NCBI RefSeq assembly: GCF_003726035.1
Contig: NZ_QICD01000009.1
Location: 27,132-91,131 of the forward strand
Direction of reading: 5' to 3'
DNA: 64,000 nt
DNA from: Paraeggerthella hongkongensis
GTDB taxonomy: Bacteria; Actinomycetota; Coriobacteriia; Coriobacteriales; Eggerthellaceae
Shown: positions 26,256 to 38,028 of the stretch, piece after piece
Numbering within the stretch: the first letter of the stretch is position 1
How the letters are laid out: each line of letters opens with the position of its first letter
The notes under the pieces: model-generated
The model's database searches: none
What the model was told of the DNA's origin: nothing
The model's input: the letters and a program-made list of their open reading frames with translations, nothing else
Made by a program: the position numbers and the translations under genes

Positions 26256-27221
26256 CTATCGGGCCATAACCTTCTTCACAGCTTCGACAATCGCCCGCGA
26301 ACCCAGGTTGAAGTAGTCGAGAAGTTCCTCGAACTCGCCCGATTTGCCGAACTGATCGCGCATGCCCACGAACTCGACCGGCGTCGGGTTCGTGCGCGCA
26401 AGCACCTCCGCCACAGCCGATCCCAAGCCGCCGTAGACGCTGTGCTCCTCGGCCACCACTACGCGGCCCGTCTTCGCTGCTGACGCAACGACGGTCTCCT
26501 CGTCAAGGGGCTTGACGCTGAATGCGTCGATAACCTCGGCCTGAATGCCCTCTTCGGCAAGCATGTCCGCCGCCTTGAGCGCCTGCTCCACTTCGACGCC
26601 GCACGCCACGATGGTGGCGTCGGAACCCTCGCGCAGCACGTAGGCGCGCCCCAGCTCCAGCTCCACGCCGTCGGCGTAGACGGCCGGAACGGACGCGCGG
26701 CCCATGCGCACGTAGACTGGACCGGGCGTAGCCGCGGCCAGGCGGATTGCGGCGCGCGCAGCCGCATAGTCGGCCGGTACCAGCACGCGCATGTTGGGAA
26801 GCCCGCGCATGAGCGAGACGTCCTCGAGCATCTGATGGCTGCCGCCGTCAGGGCCGACGGAAATGCCCGCATGCGTCGGAGCGATCTTCACGTCCAAGTT
26901 GCTGTAGCACACGGTGTTGCGGATCTGGTCGTAAGCACGGCCCGTACCGAACACGGCGAACGAGCCGGTATAGGCCACATGGCCCGTGATGGCCAGGCCC
27001 GCCGCCACGTCGACCATGTTCTGCTCGGCGATGCCGCAGTTGAACAGGCGATCCTCGAAGCCCGCATCCGCCAGCTTCTTGGTGGTGGTGGAACCCGTCA
27101 GGTCGGCGTCCACGGCAACGACCGGCAGGCCCTCGCCGGCCAGCTCCGCAAGCGTCGCTCCGTACGCCGCGCGCGTTGCGCGCTTGACCTGGGACTGCGT
27201 TTCGTCTGCCAGCTTAACCAC
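26256..27221 (-). CDS. Transketolase, C-terminal subunit
   Basis: A 321-residue protein equal to the pyrimidine-binding and C-terminal domains of transketolase. It carries the TPP-activating Glu in FNCGIAEQNMVDVAAGLAIT, the phosphate-binding THAGISVGPDGGSHQMLEDV region, and YVRMGRASVPAVY. It overlaps the N-terminal subunit gene by 8 nt, so both halves are made together as a split transketolase for the non-oxidative pentose phosphate pathway. DXP synthase is a more distant relative but would be one chain with different motifs. Confidence 0.93.
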   Translation of the reverse strand: MVKLADETQSQVKRATRAAYGATLAELAGEGLPVVAVDADLTGSTTTKKLADAGFEDRLFNCGIAEQNMVDVAAGLAITGHVAYTGSFAVFGTGRAYDQIRNTVCYSNLDVKIAPTHAGISVGPDGGSHQMLEDVSLMRGLPNMRVLVPADYAAARAAIRLAAATPGPVYVRMGRASVPAVYADGVELELGRAYVLREGSDATIVACGVEVEQALKAADMLAEEGIQAEVIDAFSVKPLDEETVVASAAKTGRVVVAEEHSVYGGLGSAVAEVLARTNPTPVEFVGMRDQFGKSGEFEELLDYFNLGSRAIVEAVKKVMAR

Positions 27222-28053
27222 GGCAGGCCTCCTTCTCCTCCAGCGCCGCCAGATCGGCCAGCGCGGCCTCGGTCTGCTCGGGCGACGGCGCCTTGCCGTG
27301 CCAACCCGCTTGATGCTCCATGAACGACACGCCCTTGCCCTTCACCGTGCGCGCGATGAACGCATGGGGCTTGCCCTGACGATCTGCCTTCGCAGCCGAA
27401 AGCGCCTCGATAAGGGCGTCTATATCGTGTCCGTCAACCTCGCACGCGTCCCAACCGAACGCCTGGAACTTCGCCACCAGATCGCCCGGATCGCACACGT
27501 CGGCCGTGTCGCCGTCGATCTGCAGGCAGTTGCGGTCCACGATGGCCACCAGGTTGTCCAGATTGCGGTGAGCCGCGAACATAGCGGCCTCCCACACCTG
27601 GCCCTCCTGGCACTCGCCGTCGCCCAAAAGCGCGAACACCGTCTGGCCCTTCCCGTCAAGCTTCAAGCCGGCGGCAGCGCCCGCCGCAACGGACAGCCCC
27701 TGGCCGAGCGAGCCGGTGGACACCTCAACGCCGGGAACCAAGCTGGAATCGGGATGACCCTGCAAACGGCCCCCCAGCTTGCGCAGCGTCAGCAGCTCCT
27801 CGCGCGGGAAGTAGCCCGCATGCGCGAGCACGGCGTAGAGCGCCGGCGCGGCATGGCCTTTCGCCAGGATGAAGCGATCGCGCGCCTCGTCGTCGGGATT
27901 CTGGGAGTCGTACTCGAGGACGCTCCCGAAGTACAGCGCGCATAGGATGTCGGCGCACGAGAGCGACCCGCCCGGGTGCCCGCTTCCCGCTTCCGCGATC
28001 ATGCGCACGATGTCCTTGCGCATCTCGTTCGCCCGCCGTTCAAGCTCGGTCAT
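27214..28053 (-). CDS. Transketolase, N-terminal subunit
   Basis: A 279-residue thiamine-diphosphate-binding half of transketolase. Motifs: AEAGSGHPGGSLSCADIL, ILAKGHAAPALYAVLAHAGY, GSLGQGLSVAAGAAAGLKL, and the TPP motif LLGDGECQEGQVWEAAMFA followed by NRNCLQ-like DRNCLQIDGDT. I start it at ATG 28053, preceded by AAAGGAAC; a longer frame to 28086 would overlap the end of prfB. Genes for split transketolases are common in Coriobacteriia and Firmicutes, but their place between prfB and ftsE is unusual. Confidence 0.93.
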   Translation of the reverse strand: MTELERRANEMRKDIVRMIAEAGSGHPGGSLSCADILCALYFGSVLEYDSQNPDDEARDRFILAKGHAAPALYAVLAHAGYFPREELLTLRKLGGRLQGHPDSSLVPGVEVSTGSLGQGLSVAAGAAAGLKLDGKGQTVFALLGDGECQEGQVWEAAMFAAHRNLDNLVAIVDRNCLQIDGDTADVCDPGDLVAKFQAFGWDACEVDGHDIDALIEALSAAKADRQGKPHAFIARTVKGKGVSFMEHQAGWHGKAPSPEQTEAALADLAALEEKEACRG

Positions 28054-28067
28054 TCCTGTTCCTTTCA

Positions 28068-29162
28068 TTATTGGGACACTCTCCAACGGTGATAGCCCAC
28101 TACGAACTCGTCCAGATCGCCGTCGAGGACCGCCTCCACGTTGCCGGTCTCGATGCCGCTGCGGACGTCTTTAACCATTTGGTAGGGATACAGCACGTAA
28201 TTGCGAATCTGGCTGCCGAACGTGGAGTCCATACGCTCGCCGCGCAGTTCGGCCAGCTCCTGGGCGCGCTTCTGCTCTTCGCGCTCGTAGAGCTTCGCCT
28301 TCAGCACGCGAAACGCGGCTTCCTTGTTTTGCAGCTGGGATTTCTCGTTCTGGCACGTGACCACGATGCCGGTGGGCACGTGCGTGAGGCGCACGGCCGA
28401 GTCGGTGGTGTTGACGCATTGCCCGCCCGGGCCGCTCGACCGATACACGTCCACGCGAACGTCGGAGGGATTGAGATCCACCTCGATGTCATCGGGAAGC
28501 ACCGGGAGCACCTCCACGCCGGCGAACGTGGTGTGCCTGCGTTTCTTGTCGTCGGTCGGACTGATGCGCACCAGACGATGCACGCCGTTTTCGCTTTTCA
28601 GCATGCCGAAAGCGTTGCGGCCCTCCACCTGGATGGTAGCCTTGTCCAATCCGATGCCCTCGCCCGGAACCACGTCGAGCACGGTGACCTTCCACCCTTT
28701 GCCCTCGGCGTAGCGAGCGTACATGCGATACAGCATCTCGGTCCAGTCCTGGGCCTCCAAGCCGCCCGACCCGGGGTTCACCGTCAAAATGGCGTCTCCC
28801 CCGTCGAAGCGCTCGGAGAACCACGAGCTGATCTCCAGCTTGTCCAGCATGCCGTCGAGCGCGTCGAGCGCGGATTGGGCTTCGTCGGCGAACAGCTCGT
28901 CTTCCGCAGCCAGTTCGAACGCGGCACGCGCGTCCTCCAAAAGGGCCGCCGCCTCGTCGTACTCGCCGATCGTGTCGCGCAGCACGCTGGCCTGCTTCGA
29001 CACGCTTTGGGCATGGGACGCGTCATCCCAAAAGCCCGGCGACGCGATCTCGGCGTCGAGCTTCTCAAGCTCCGCCGTTTTGTCTTCGATGTGCAGGTAC
29101 CCGCGCGCGTCTTCCACGCGACGGGCCACCTGCTCTAAGTCTTTCAAGTCTCTATCAGCCAT
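28068..29162 (-). CDS. prfB: Peptide chain release factor 2
   Basis: A 364-residue release factor that reads UGA and UAA. The catalytic GGQ loop is in RSSGPGGQCVNTTDSAV. The codon-recognition tripeptide normally SPF reads SPT here (LVRISPTDDKKRRHTTFAGV). The N-terminal stretch (DLEQVARRVEDARGYLHIED) is continuous in one frame, so the usual +1 programmed frameshift with its internal UGA is absent. RF1 would have a P-x-T motif and a different N-terminal region, so RF2 stands. It starts four bases after the secA stop. Confidence 0.95.
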   Translation of the reverse strand: MADRDLKDLEQVARRVEDARGYLHIEDKTAELEKLDAEIASPGFWDDASHAQSVSKQASVLRDTIGEYDEAAALLEDARAAFELAAEDELFADEAQSALDALDGMLDKLEISSWFSERFDGGDAILTVNPGSGGLEAQDWTEMLYRMYARYAEGKGWKVTVLDVVPGEGIGLDKATIQVEGRNAFGMLKSENGVHRLVRISPTDDKKRRHTTFAGVEVLPVLPDDIEVDLNPSDVRVDVYRSSGPGGQCVNTTDSAVRLTHVPTGIVVTCQNEKSQLQNKEAAFRVLKAKLYEREEQKRAQELAELRGERMDSTFGSQIRNYVLYPYQMVKDVRSGIETGNVEAVLDGDLDEFVVGYHRWRVSQ

Positions 29163-29166
29163 GTTC

Positions 29167-31983
<2,817 letters not shown>

Positions 31984-32194
31984 GTATGCGCCATCCTTTT
32001 CGCGGCCGGAACTGCGCCGGTCGCGCGGTCGAACGTTTGAATACAGCACGAACCACTCTAACATAACGAACCCGTCGGCATCGGCCGGTCAATAATCTCA
32101 ACAGCATTTTCGCACCGCTGGCCCCGATGCGAGCGACGACGCGCGAGACTGCGGAAACAGCGTTTTTCCTTGCTTCTTTGCGCTCGACGGCTGA

Positions 32195-34798
32195 TCATTC
32201 GAGCGTCTCTTCGCTCTCGATGATGCTACGGTACAGGCGCGTGGTCTCGATGGACGGATCGATGCCCAGCTCGTTTACCAAGTAGCGGCGGCATGCGAAG
32301 TACGTCTCGAGCGCCGCGCTGCGCTGCCCCGCTCCCATCTGGGCCTCCATGAGCGCCACGTACGCATCCTCCCGCCCGCCGTCGCGCTGCAGAGCAGCCC
32401 GGGCGAACCACAACCCCTCGCGCGTTTCGCCCGCTCCCACCAGCCGCGTCGAAGCCGCCACCAAGGCGTCCACCAACTTGTCGCGACACTCGGCCCGCCT
32501 GCCCACAAGGGCGTCATTGTTATTCTCGCTAGGAAGGATATCGTCTGAGAACCTATCATTTACCTGCGAAAACAAGTACGCCCATCCCCCGTATCCCGGC
32601 TGTTCGAACAACAGCTTGTTGCACACGTCGTCCAATTGAACAACGTCGCTGTCCAGCAGGTCGGCATCGAGGCGCAACCCGCGTTGCTGCCGAATCAGGT
32701 ATGGGCAGGTGCCATCCGGCGTTTTGAGCGCGCGGCGCAAAAGACTCCAAACCCCGTAGAAATTCTTGCGCGCCGCTTCCAGCGGGCTTTCCGGCCACAG
32801 CAGCGAAACCAGTTTGTCGCGCGAGAACTCGCGCCCCCGGTTGAGCACAAGAAGAGCCAGCAACGTTTTGACCTTCTGCCTCCTGAACAGCGCATCGTCG
32901 ACCCGCTTGCCCCCTATGCGTACGTCCAAGCCGCCGAACAGGTTCACCGTGAGCCTCGGCGTCGCCCCAATGGCCGCAGACGGCGCAGACATGCAAGACT
33001 GGCTTCTGAACGCATCAGGATGGGTGGTCGAGAATACGAAGCGACGCTCGGCGCGCTCGCGCTCAATGCGCTCATGCTCCGCACGCTGAGAGAACAGGGC
33101 CATCTCGACGCGACGCACGGCTAAAGACGAGCGCGCGTCAAGAGAAGGAACCGACACCGCTCCGCTTTCGCATGCGCGCTCGAGTTCCGCGCCCGCCATT
33201 CCATCGAAGAGCCGCAATGCGTTCTGCGCAAGCGTCGAGACCCGCGCTCGCACCACGGCAGCCACCTGGTCGACCGATTCCGAGGGCAACGCCTCGGCCC
33301 GCGATCGCCCGGTGCGCGCCTCAAGCTCCGCGCAAGAGAGCACCCAAGCTGCAGCATAGGCCATCATGCGCCCGCGAACGCCGCCTTCGTACCAAGCAAG
33401 CCACGCCCTAGCCCCTTCCGTGCACGAGGTCTCAAGCGCATCCTGCACGGCAGCCGCCGCCGCAAGAGACCGCCAGTCCGCATCCGGCAAAAGCCCGCCA
33501 TCCTCACGTGCGGCTTCGGGAGCAAGGGCCAGCGAAGAGGCAAGGCGAACAGCGCGGCGGCGCTCCCCTTCTTCGGCGCATCGACTCAAGACGAGCGCCG
33601 CAGCGGCCCTCAATCCAACCGCGGCGGCAGAAGACCCGCTCACCCGTCGTGCAACGGCGCAGGCGGAGTCGCGATCTCCCAACAAAGCGCGACGCGCGGC
33701 TTCGGCGGCGTCGAGGGCGCAGGCCAGACCGGCCTTCTCTGCGCCAAGCGAACGATACACGTCGCACGCGGGGGCCAGGCAGGCCCCGTCGGAAAGCTCG
33801 CGGCCCCGGCTTGCCAACCACGCTGCGCGCGCCTTGCGCGATGCCAGCAAGCGAGCCGCGTCGCACGCACGCGCGAACTGCTCGCGTTTCAGCAAAGCGT
33901 CCGCAATGTGCGTCGCGAGCGCATCGGCGTCGGGAAACACCGACCTCTTCGCAAGGTCGGGCAACGTCGGCGAAAACGCCTCCGACAACTCGTCCATGGA
34001 AAAAGAGGCAGCGTCGAAGCGCTCTTTCCTGCAGTTGATTCCCAGGTAAAGATACTGCTCTGACAAAATCGCAATCGAATCGTCCTCGCAGGAGCCGAAC
34101 GCCGCAAGGTCGGCAAGCGCACCGCTTTGCAGGCACAGCATCGAAAACAAGGGGAGCATCAAATCGGTAGGAAGCTCCTCCTTCGCAACCGACGCGAGAA
34201 ACGCCGCGCGATCGCCGGACGTCCCCCACGCAAGCGTCGCGATGCGGCGCGCCGTCGGCATGAGGGCAGCGGGTTCGGCCTCGCGCTCGGCAGCCGTGCG
34301 CAAAGCATCAAGCTCGACATCGGTCAACAGCAAGTCCGCAGCCCCCAGCTTGAGGCGATCCCGCTGCCCATGAAAGGCGTCGCGCATGGGCAGGCAGGTG
34401 ACCAGAACCTCGCAGCCACGGTCAATCAGCGCGTCCATCTCACGAGACAGCAACTCGACGCGCTGAGGGTCCAGCGAGGGCACGTCCTCGACAACGGCCA
34501 AGAACGAAGCACGGTCTTCCGAGGAAAGCGTCTTGGCAATGCGCCCGTCATCAAGATCGCGCAAAAAGCACGGGCTTTTCGCGTCGATCCAAAACACGTG
34601 CTCGAACCGGAAAACCGTTTCCGCGTACTCCAGCGCTACGAACGATTTACCGAATCCTTCGGGCGCAACGATGAACCGGGGAACATGGCGTTCCCTCAGC
34701 AACTTCGCAATGAGGTCGGGGCGCCGATAGTGGCGGGCCGAGACGAATCGCTGCGGACGACGTCCGCGACAAGCGGTCTTGGTCAGAAAATCTGGCAT
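32195..34798 (-). CDS. Large STAND/BTAD transcriptional regulator
   Basis: An 867-residue regulator. The N-terminus has an ATP-binding loop (VAPEGFGKSFVALEYAETVF) and a Walker-B-like stretch (SFLAVVEDVPSLDPQRVELL), like STAND/MalT-type ATPases. The middle (about 300-600) is Ala/Arg-rich helical repeat, probably TPR-like. Residues about 620-720 form an OmpR-type winged helix (TVNLFGGLDVRIGGKRV, RQKVKTLLALLVLNRGREFS, DKLVSLLWPESPLEAARKNF), followed by a BTAD domain (YVALMEAQMGAGQRSAALET, YFACRRYLVNELGIDPSIET). The target and the signal are unknown. I prefer ATG 34798, which has GGGAG eight bases upstream, over 34813. Confidence 0.87.
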   Translation of the reverse strand: MPDFLTKTACRGRRPQRFVSARHYRRPDLIAKLLRERHVPRFIVAPEGFGKSFVALEYAETVFRFEHVFWIDAKSPCFLRDLDDGRIAKTLSSEDRASFLAVVEDVPSLDPQRVELLSREMDALIDRGCEVLVTCLPMRDAFHGQRDRLKLGAADLLLTDVELDALRTAAEREAEPAALMPTARRIATLAWGTSGDRAAFLASVAKEELPTDLMLPLFSMLCLQSGALADLAAFGSCEDDSIAILSEQYLYLGINCRKERFDAASFSMDELSEAFSPTLPDLAKRSVFPDADALATHIADALLKREQFARACDAARLLASRKARAAWLASRGRELSDGACLAPACDVYRSLGAEKAGLACALDAAEAARRALLGDRDSACAVARRVSGSSAAAVGLRAAAALVLSRCAEEGERRRAVRLASSLALAPEAAREDGGLLPDADWRSLAAAAAVQDALETSCTEGARAWLAWYEGGVRGRMMAYAAAWVLSCAELEARTGRSRAEALPSESVDQVAAVVRARVSTLAQNALRLFDGMAGAELERACESGAVSVPSLDARSSLAVRRVEMALFSQRAEHERIERERAERRFVFSTTHPDAFRSQSCMSAPSAAIGATPRLTVNLFGGLDVRIGGKRVDDALFRRQKVKTLLALLVLNRGREFSRDKLVSLLWPESPLEAARKNFYGVWSLLRRALKTPDGTCPYLIRQQRGLRLDADLLDSDVVQLDDVCNKLLFEQPGYGGWAYLFSQVNDRFSDDILPSENNNDALVGRRAECRDKLVDALVAASTRLVGAGETREGLWFARAALQRDGGREDAYVALMEAQMGAGQRSAALETYFACRRYLVNELGIDPSIETTRLYRSIIESEETLE

Positions 34799-35499
34799 GC
34801 GAATCACTCCCATCGTAAGGGAGGGATGCAGCGGTTTGAAAGGGTTTTCACCGTATCACTGCGAAAGGGGCACCGCAAGCCGACATAAGTTCGATCCCGG
34901 CACCTTTTCACCGGCAAACCCATATAGGCATACATCATGCCCCCATCCCGCGAAAACCTCGCAGGCGCTCCGGAACGTCCCTTCGCCGTCGGAAAGGCCC
35001 CGTTTCGCCCGATCGCAAGCCGTCCGATTCGGAAAGGCCCCGCGCGTCGGCATGGATCCAACGGCAGGCACCTTGCTTGCTGCACGATTCTTTCCCCAAT
35101 GTTGCGTTTGAGAGGCGCGCAGAGAGACGGCCTTCGATACGACCGTGCGTTTCGCCTGGTCGCGTTCTTTCGCCGCCGACGAGAGAGCCTCGGCATGCGC
35201 TCGCGCGCAACATTGGAGAAAGAATCGTGCACATAGGAACGTTGCTCGTGCACGCAGGAACGCGGATACGGCGGTTTGACGGCACCCGCGCAGCCGCAGC
35301 CCTCGCCGGCAACGGACCCGTTCCCGCGATTCGCGCAAGGTCGGCTCCCGGCGGCCCCCGCACGGCACCGGCCGGTTCGCGCAACAGGGACCGATCCCTC
35401 CTCCACGCCGGATTCGGTCGTATCCTTCAACAGCGAAGGCTCCTTCCACGGTGTACAATGCGACTACTGCATGACCAGTCTCCTCAGGAAGGAACCGCC
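34799..35499. other. Non-coding stretch of 700 bp with an inverted-repeat element
   Basis: No convincing gene: reading frames across it are Arg-rich and have no family features. It holds the upstream region of the BTAD regulator (minus), a 152-bp element bounded by inverted repeats (35081-35232), and on the plus strand a TACAAT (35454-35459) that may be the -10 of the P1-peptidase gene; its -35 is poor. Confidence 0.6.
35081..35232. repeat. 152-bp element with about 26-bp terminal inverted repeats
   Basis: Left end 35081-35106 and right end 35207-35232 are reverse complements with a single mismatch (25 of 26). The sequence at the ends reads TGCACGATTCTTTC and so on inward. The interior has a smaller stem (CGACC/GGTCG). 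Size, ends and lack of coding capacity fit a miniature inverted-repeat element or a structured RNA; no target-site duplication was recognised. Confidence 0.65.
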
Positions 35500-36501
35500 A
35501 TGATCCAGCCCGCTTCCCTCTCCGATCTGCCCGCGTTTCTGTGCGGGCACGCGCACGATGCCGCTGCGGCAACGGGCTGCACCGTGGTCATCGCGCCCGA
35601 AGGCGGCGTCTGCGGCGTCGATGTGCGCGGAGGCGGACCCGCCACGCGCGAGACCGATCTGCTCAAGCCGGAGAACATGATCCAAGCCGTGCACGCCGTT
35701 GTCCTTTCGGGCGGCAGCGCTTTCGGCTTAGCGGCGTCGACCGGCGTGATGGAAGAGCTGGCGGAACGCGGGATCGGCTTTCCCGTCGAAAGCGCGCGGG
35801 TGCCGATCGTGTGCGGAGCGTGCCTGTTCGACCTGCTCGTAGGCCAAAACGCGCATCCCGACGCAACCATGGGCCGCGCTGCCGCCCGCGCGGCTTTCGA
35901 GCGTAAAGCAACCGAGCCGCTTGAAGAAGGAAACGTCGGCGCCGGATGCGGGGCCACGGTTGGAAAGCTCCTGGGCGGCGATCGGGCCATGAAGGCCGGG
36001 CTGGGCATCTGCGGGCTGGGCATGGGAGACGTGGTGGCGGTGGCCATCGTCGCCGTGAACGCACTTGGCAACGTCTGCGAAAGCGACGGCACGTGGATCG
36101 CCGGATGCCGAGGAGAAAACGGCCTTGTCATGGATCCGCTCGATGCGCTGGCCGAGCTCGCAAGCCGCATCCAAGACGACGGAAGCCGAGCAATCCCAAG
36201 CGAAGGGCCCTGCCCGAACACCACCATCGGGCTGGTTCTCACGAACGCTCGCATAACCAAGGCGCAGGCCACCAAAGTATCGTCCACCGTCCACGACGCG
36301 TACGCCCGGACCATCAAGCCCGTCCACACGTCCGGCGACGGCGACACCGTGTTCACGTTCTCCTCGTGCGAAGCGGAGGCCGACTACGACTTGGTGGCCA
36401 TGCTGGCCACCGAAGCCATGCAGGGCGCCGTCGTGCGCGCCGTGCAAACGGCGCAAAGCGCGCACGGCCTGCCCTGCGCCCGAGACATCGTCGCGCGTTA
36501 G
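35500..36501 (+). CDS. P1 family peptidase (DmpA/S58-like)
   Basis: A 333-residue N-terminal-nucleophile hydrolase. Family motifs: ALRGGG-like VDVRGGGPATRETDLLKPEN, VVLSGGSAFGLAASTGVMEEL, GNVGAGCGATVGKLLG, and NTTIGLVLTNARITKAQATK, where an N-terminal Thr would be freed by self-cleavage; SGDGDTVFTFSSCEAE closes the core. Relatives include D-aminopeptidase DmpA and beta-peptidases, so the substrate is open. The ATG at 35500 has AGGAAGGAA upstream. It is followed after 9 bp by a ClC protein and likely shares its message. Confidence 0.9.
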   Translation: MIQPASLSDLPAFLCGHAHDAAAATGCTVVIAPEGGVCGVDVRGGGPATRETDLLKPENMIQAVHAVVLSGGSAFGLAASTGVMEELAERGIGFPVESARVPIVCGACLFDLLVGQNAHPDATMGRAAARAAFERKATEPLEEGNVGAGCGATVGKLLGGDRAMKAGLGICGLGMGDVVAVAIVAVNALGNVCESDGTWIAGCRGENGLVMDPLDALAELASRIQDDGSRAIPSEGPCPNTTIGLVLTNARITKAQATKVSSTVHDAYARTIKPVHTSGDGDTVFTFSSCEAEADYDLVAMLATEAMQGAVVRAVQTAQSAHGLPCARDIVAR

Positions 36502-36510
36502 GAGCGCGTC

Positions 36511-37752
36511 GTGAAGGCAGCGAAGTTCGCAAACCGCTCACTGTTCGTCGCGTCGGTCATCGTGACCGGAGCCATAGCGGGAGCGTTCGTGTGGTTTCTC
36601 CTCTTCGTCATGAACCTGGGCATCTCTTTTATATGGGAGAAGATGCCCGCGCATTTCGGGCCGTACTTCCCCCTGGCGGCCTGCTTGGTGGGAGGGTTGA
36701 TCATCGGCCTGTTCACCAAGCGCTTCGGCCCTTACCCGGAAGACCTCAGCGAGGTCATGGCCAAGGTAAAGCAAGACGGCCGCTACGAATACGACAAGCT
36801 GGGAACCATGTCCATCGCAGCGCTTCTTCCTCTGTTCTTCGGCGGGTCCATCGGCCCTGAAGCCGGCTTGACCGGGGCGATCGCCGGCATTTGCACCTGG
36901 GTAGGCGACCGCATGAAGCGCTTCGGATCCGACTTCAAGCAGCTCACCTCGGTCGGCACCATGGCTGCGCTTTCCGCCATATTCACCGCACCCCTGTTCG
37001 GGTTCGCCGCACCGCTTTACGGCGGAGAGCCCGAAGGGTCCGAGCAGACCATCACCCTTCCGAAAACCTCGAAGCTGGTCGTGTACTTTTGCGCGATAGC
37101 AGGAGCGTTGGGCGCGCTCATGGGCTTGTCGTCGCTGTTCGGCGGAGGCATGTCGCTTCCGCATTACAGCAACATCCACGTCGGCGCGACGGAAGTGGTC
37201 TGGTTCCTGCCGCTTGCCTTGATCGGCGCGGCGGGCGGGTGGCTGTTCTGCGCGTTCGACGGCTGCTTCAAGCGAGCATCGGACAAGATGGGAGACCGCC
37301 CGGTGCTGAAAGCGGTCATCGCGGGGCTTGCCCTTGCAACCATGGGCATAGCGCTGCCGTTCACGATGTTCGCCGGCGAAGTGCAAACCGAGCAGCTTAA
37401 CGAAGTTTGGATGAGCATGGGGGCTGTCACGCTGCTTGCAACAGGATTCGCGAAAGTGGCCATCACGCCCCTGTGCATCCGATTCGGCTGGAGGGGCGGG
37501 CATTTCTTTCCCGTCATCTTCGCCGGCGTCTCCATCGGTTACGGCATGGCGGCGCTCACGGGAGCCGACCCCGTGTTCTGCCTGTGCGCCTGCACGGCAG
37601 CGCTCGTCGGCGGCGTCATGCGCCAACCGCTTATGACCGTATTGCTGCTGTTCCTGTGCTTCCCGGTGAAAGGCGTCGTGGTGATGATCGCCGCAGCCGC
37701 ATTAGGAGCAGCTCTCCCCCTTCCGAAGGGACTGCGTACGACTACGAGCTAG
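36511..37752 (+). CDS. ClC-family chloride channel/transporter homologue
   Basis: A 413-residue membrane protein with about 10-11 hydrophobic segments. The ClC fingerprint is present as PLFFGGSIGPEAGLTGAIAG, and the C-terminal half has GWRGGHFFPVIFAGVSIGYG. In proton-coupled ClC exchangers the second motif is G-R-E-G-P; here the glutamate is replaced by Ile (GSIGPE), so proton coupling at that site is not expected. The start is GTG 36511, whose Shine-Dalgarno GGAG overlaps the stop codon of the P1 peptidase gene, which suggests coupling. Its 3-prime end overlaps the convergent antitoxin gene by 11 nt. Confidence 0.88.
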   Translation: MKAAKFANRSLFVASVIVTGAIAGAFVWFLLFVMNLGISFIWEKMPAHFGPYFPLAACLVGGLIIGLFTKRFGPYPEDLSEVMAKVKQDGRYEYDKLGTMSIAALLPLFFGGSIGPEAGLTGAIAGICTWVGDRMKRFGSDFKQLTSVGTMAALSAIFTAPLFGFAAPLYGGEPEGSEQTITLPKTSKLVVYFCAIAGALGALMGLSSLFGGGMSLPHYSNIHVGATEVVWFLPLALIGAAGGWLFCAFDGCFKRASDKMGDRPVLKAVIAGLALATMGIALPFTMFAGEVQTEQLNEVWMSMGAVTLLATGFAKVAITPLCIRFGWRGGHFFPVIFAGVSIGYGMAALTGADPVFCLCACTAALVGGVMRQPLMTVLLLFLCFPVKGVVVMIAAAALGAALPLPKGLRTTTS

Positions 37753-38023
37753 GCGCGATGGTAAGCTTGAAGCCCAGCGCACCCAAAACATCGACTATCG
37801 TTCCGAACTGAGGATTGCCGTCCTTCGAAAGGGACTTGTACAGGCTCTCACGCCCAACTCCGGCACGCTCCGCTACAGCCGACATGCCTCGAGCGCGGGC
37901 CACGTCCCCAAGTGCTATGTTAAAAAACGAAGGATCGTTTTCTTCAAGCGCGGCGCTCAGGTACGCAGCAATCTCCTCATCGGTCCTTAGATAGTCCTCG
38001 ACGCAAAACTCCTTCGTCCTCAT
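37742..38023 (-). CDS. HigA-like antitoxin (HTH)
   Basis: A 93-residue addiction-module antidote of the HTH type. The N-terminal part (CVEDYLRTDEEIAAYLSAAL) is the usual toxin-interacting region, and the helix-turn-helix is GMSAVAERAGVGRESLYKSL with SKDGNPQFGTIVDVLGALG after it. It starts five bases after the toxin stop codon, the normal spacing for this toxin-first pair. Its stop overlaps the end of the convergent ClC gene. Confidence 0.92.
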   Translation of the reverse strand: MRTKEFCVEDYLRTDEEIAAYLSAALEENDPSFFNIALGDVARARGMSAVAERAGVGRESLYKSLSKDGNPQFGTIVDVLGALGFKLTIAPSS

Positions 38024-38028
38024 CTCGT

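Noticed and set aside
28068..29162. Programmed frameshift in prfB
   Set aside because: The frame is continuous through the region where the internal UGA would lie.
34804..35430. A possible 208-residue protein upstream of the BTAD regulator on the minus strand
   Set aside because: Arg-rich, runs through the inverted-repeat element, lacks a Shine-Dalgarno and any recognisable domain.
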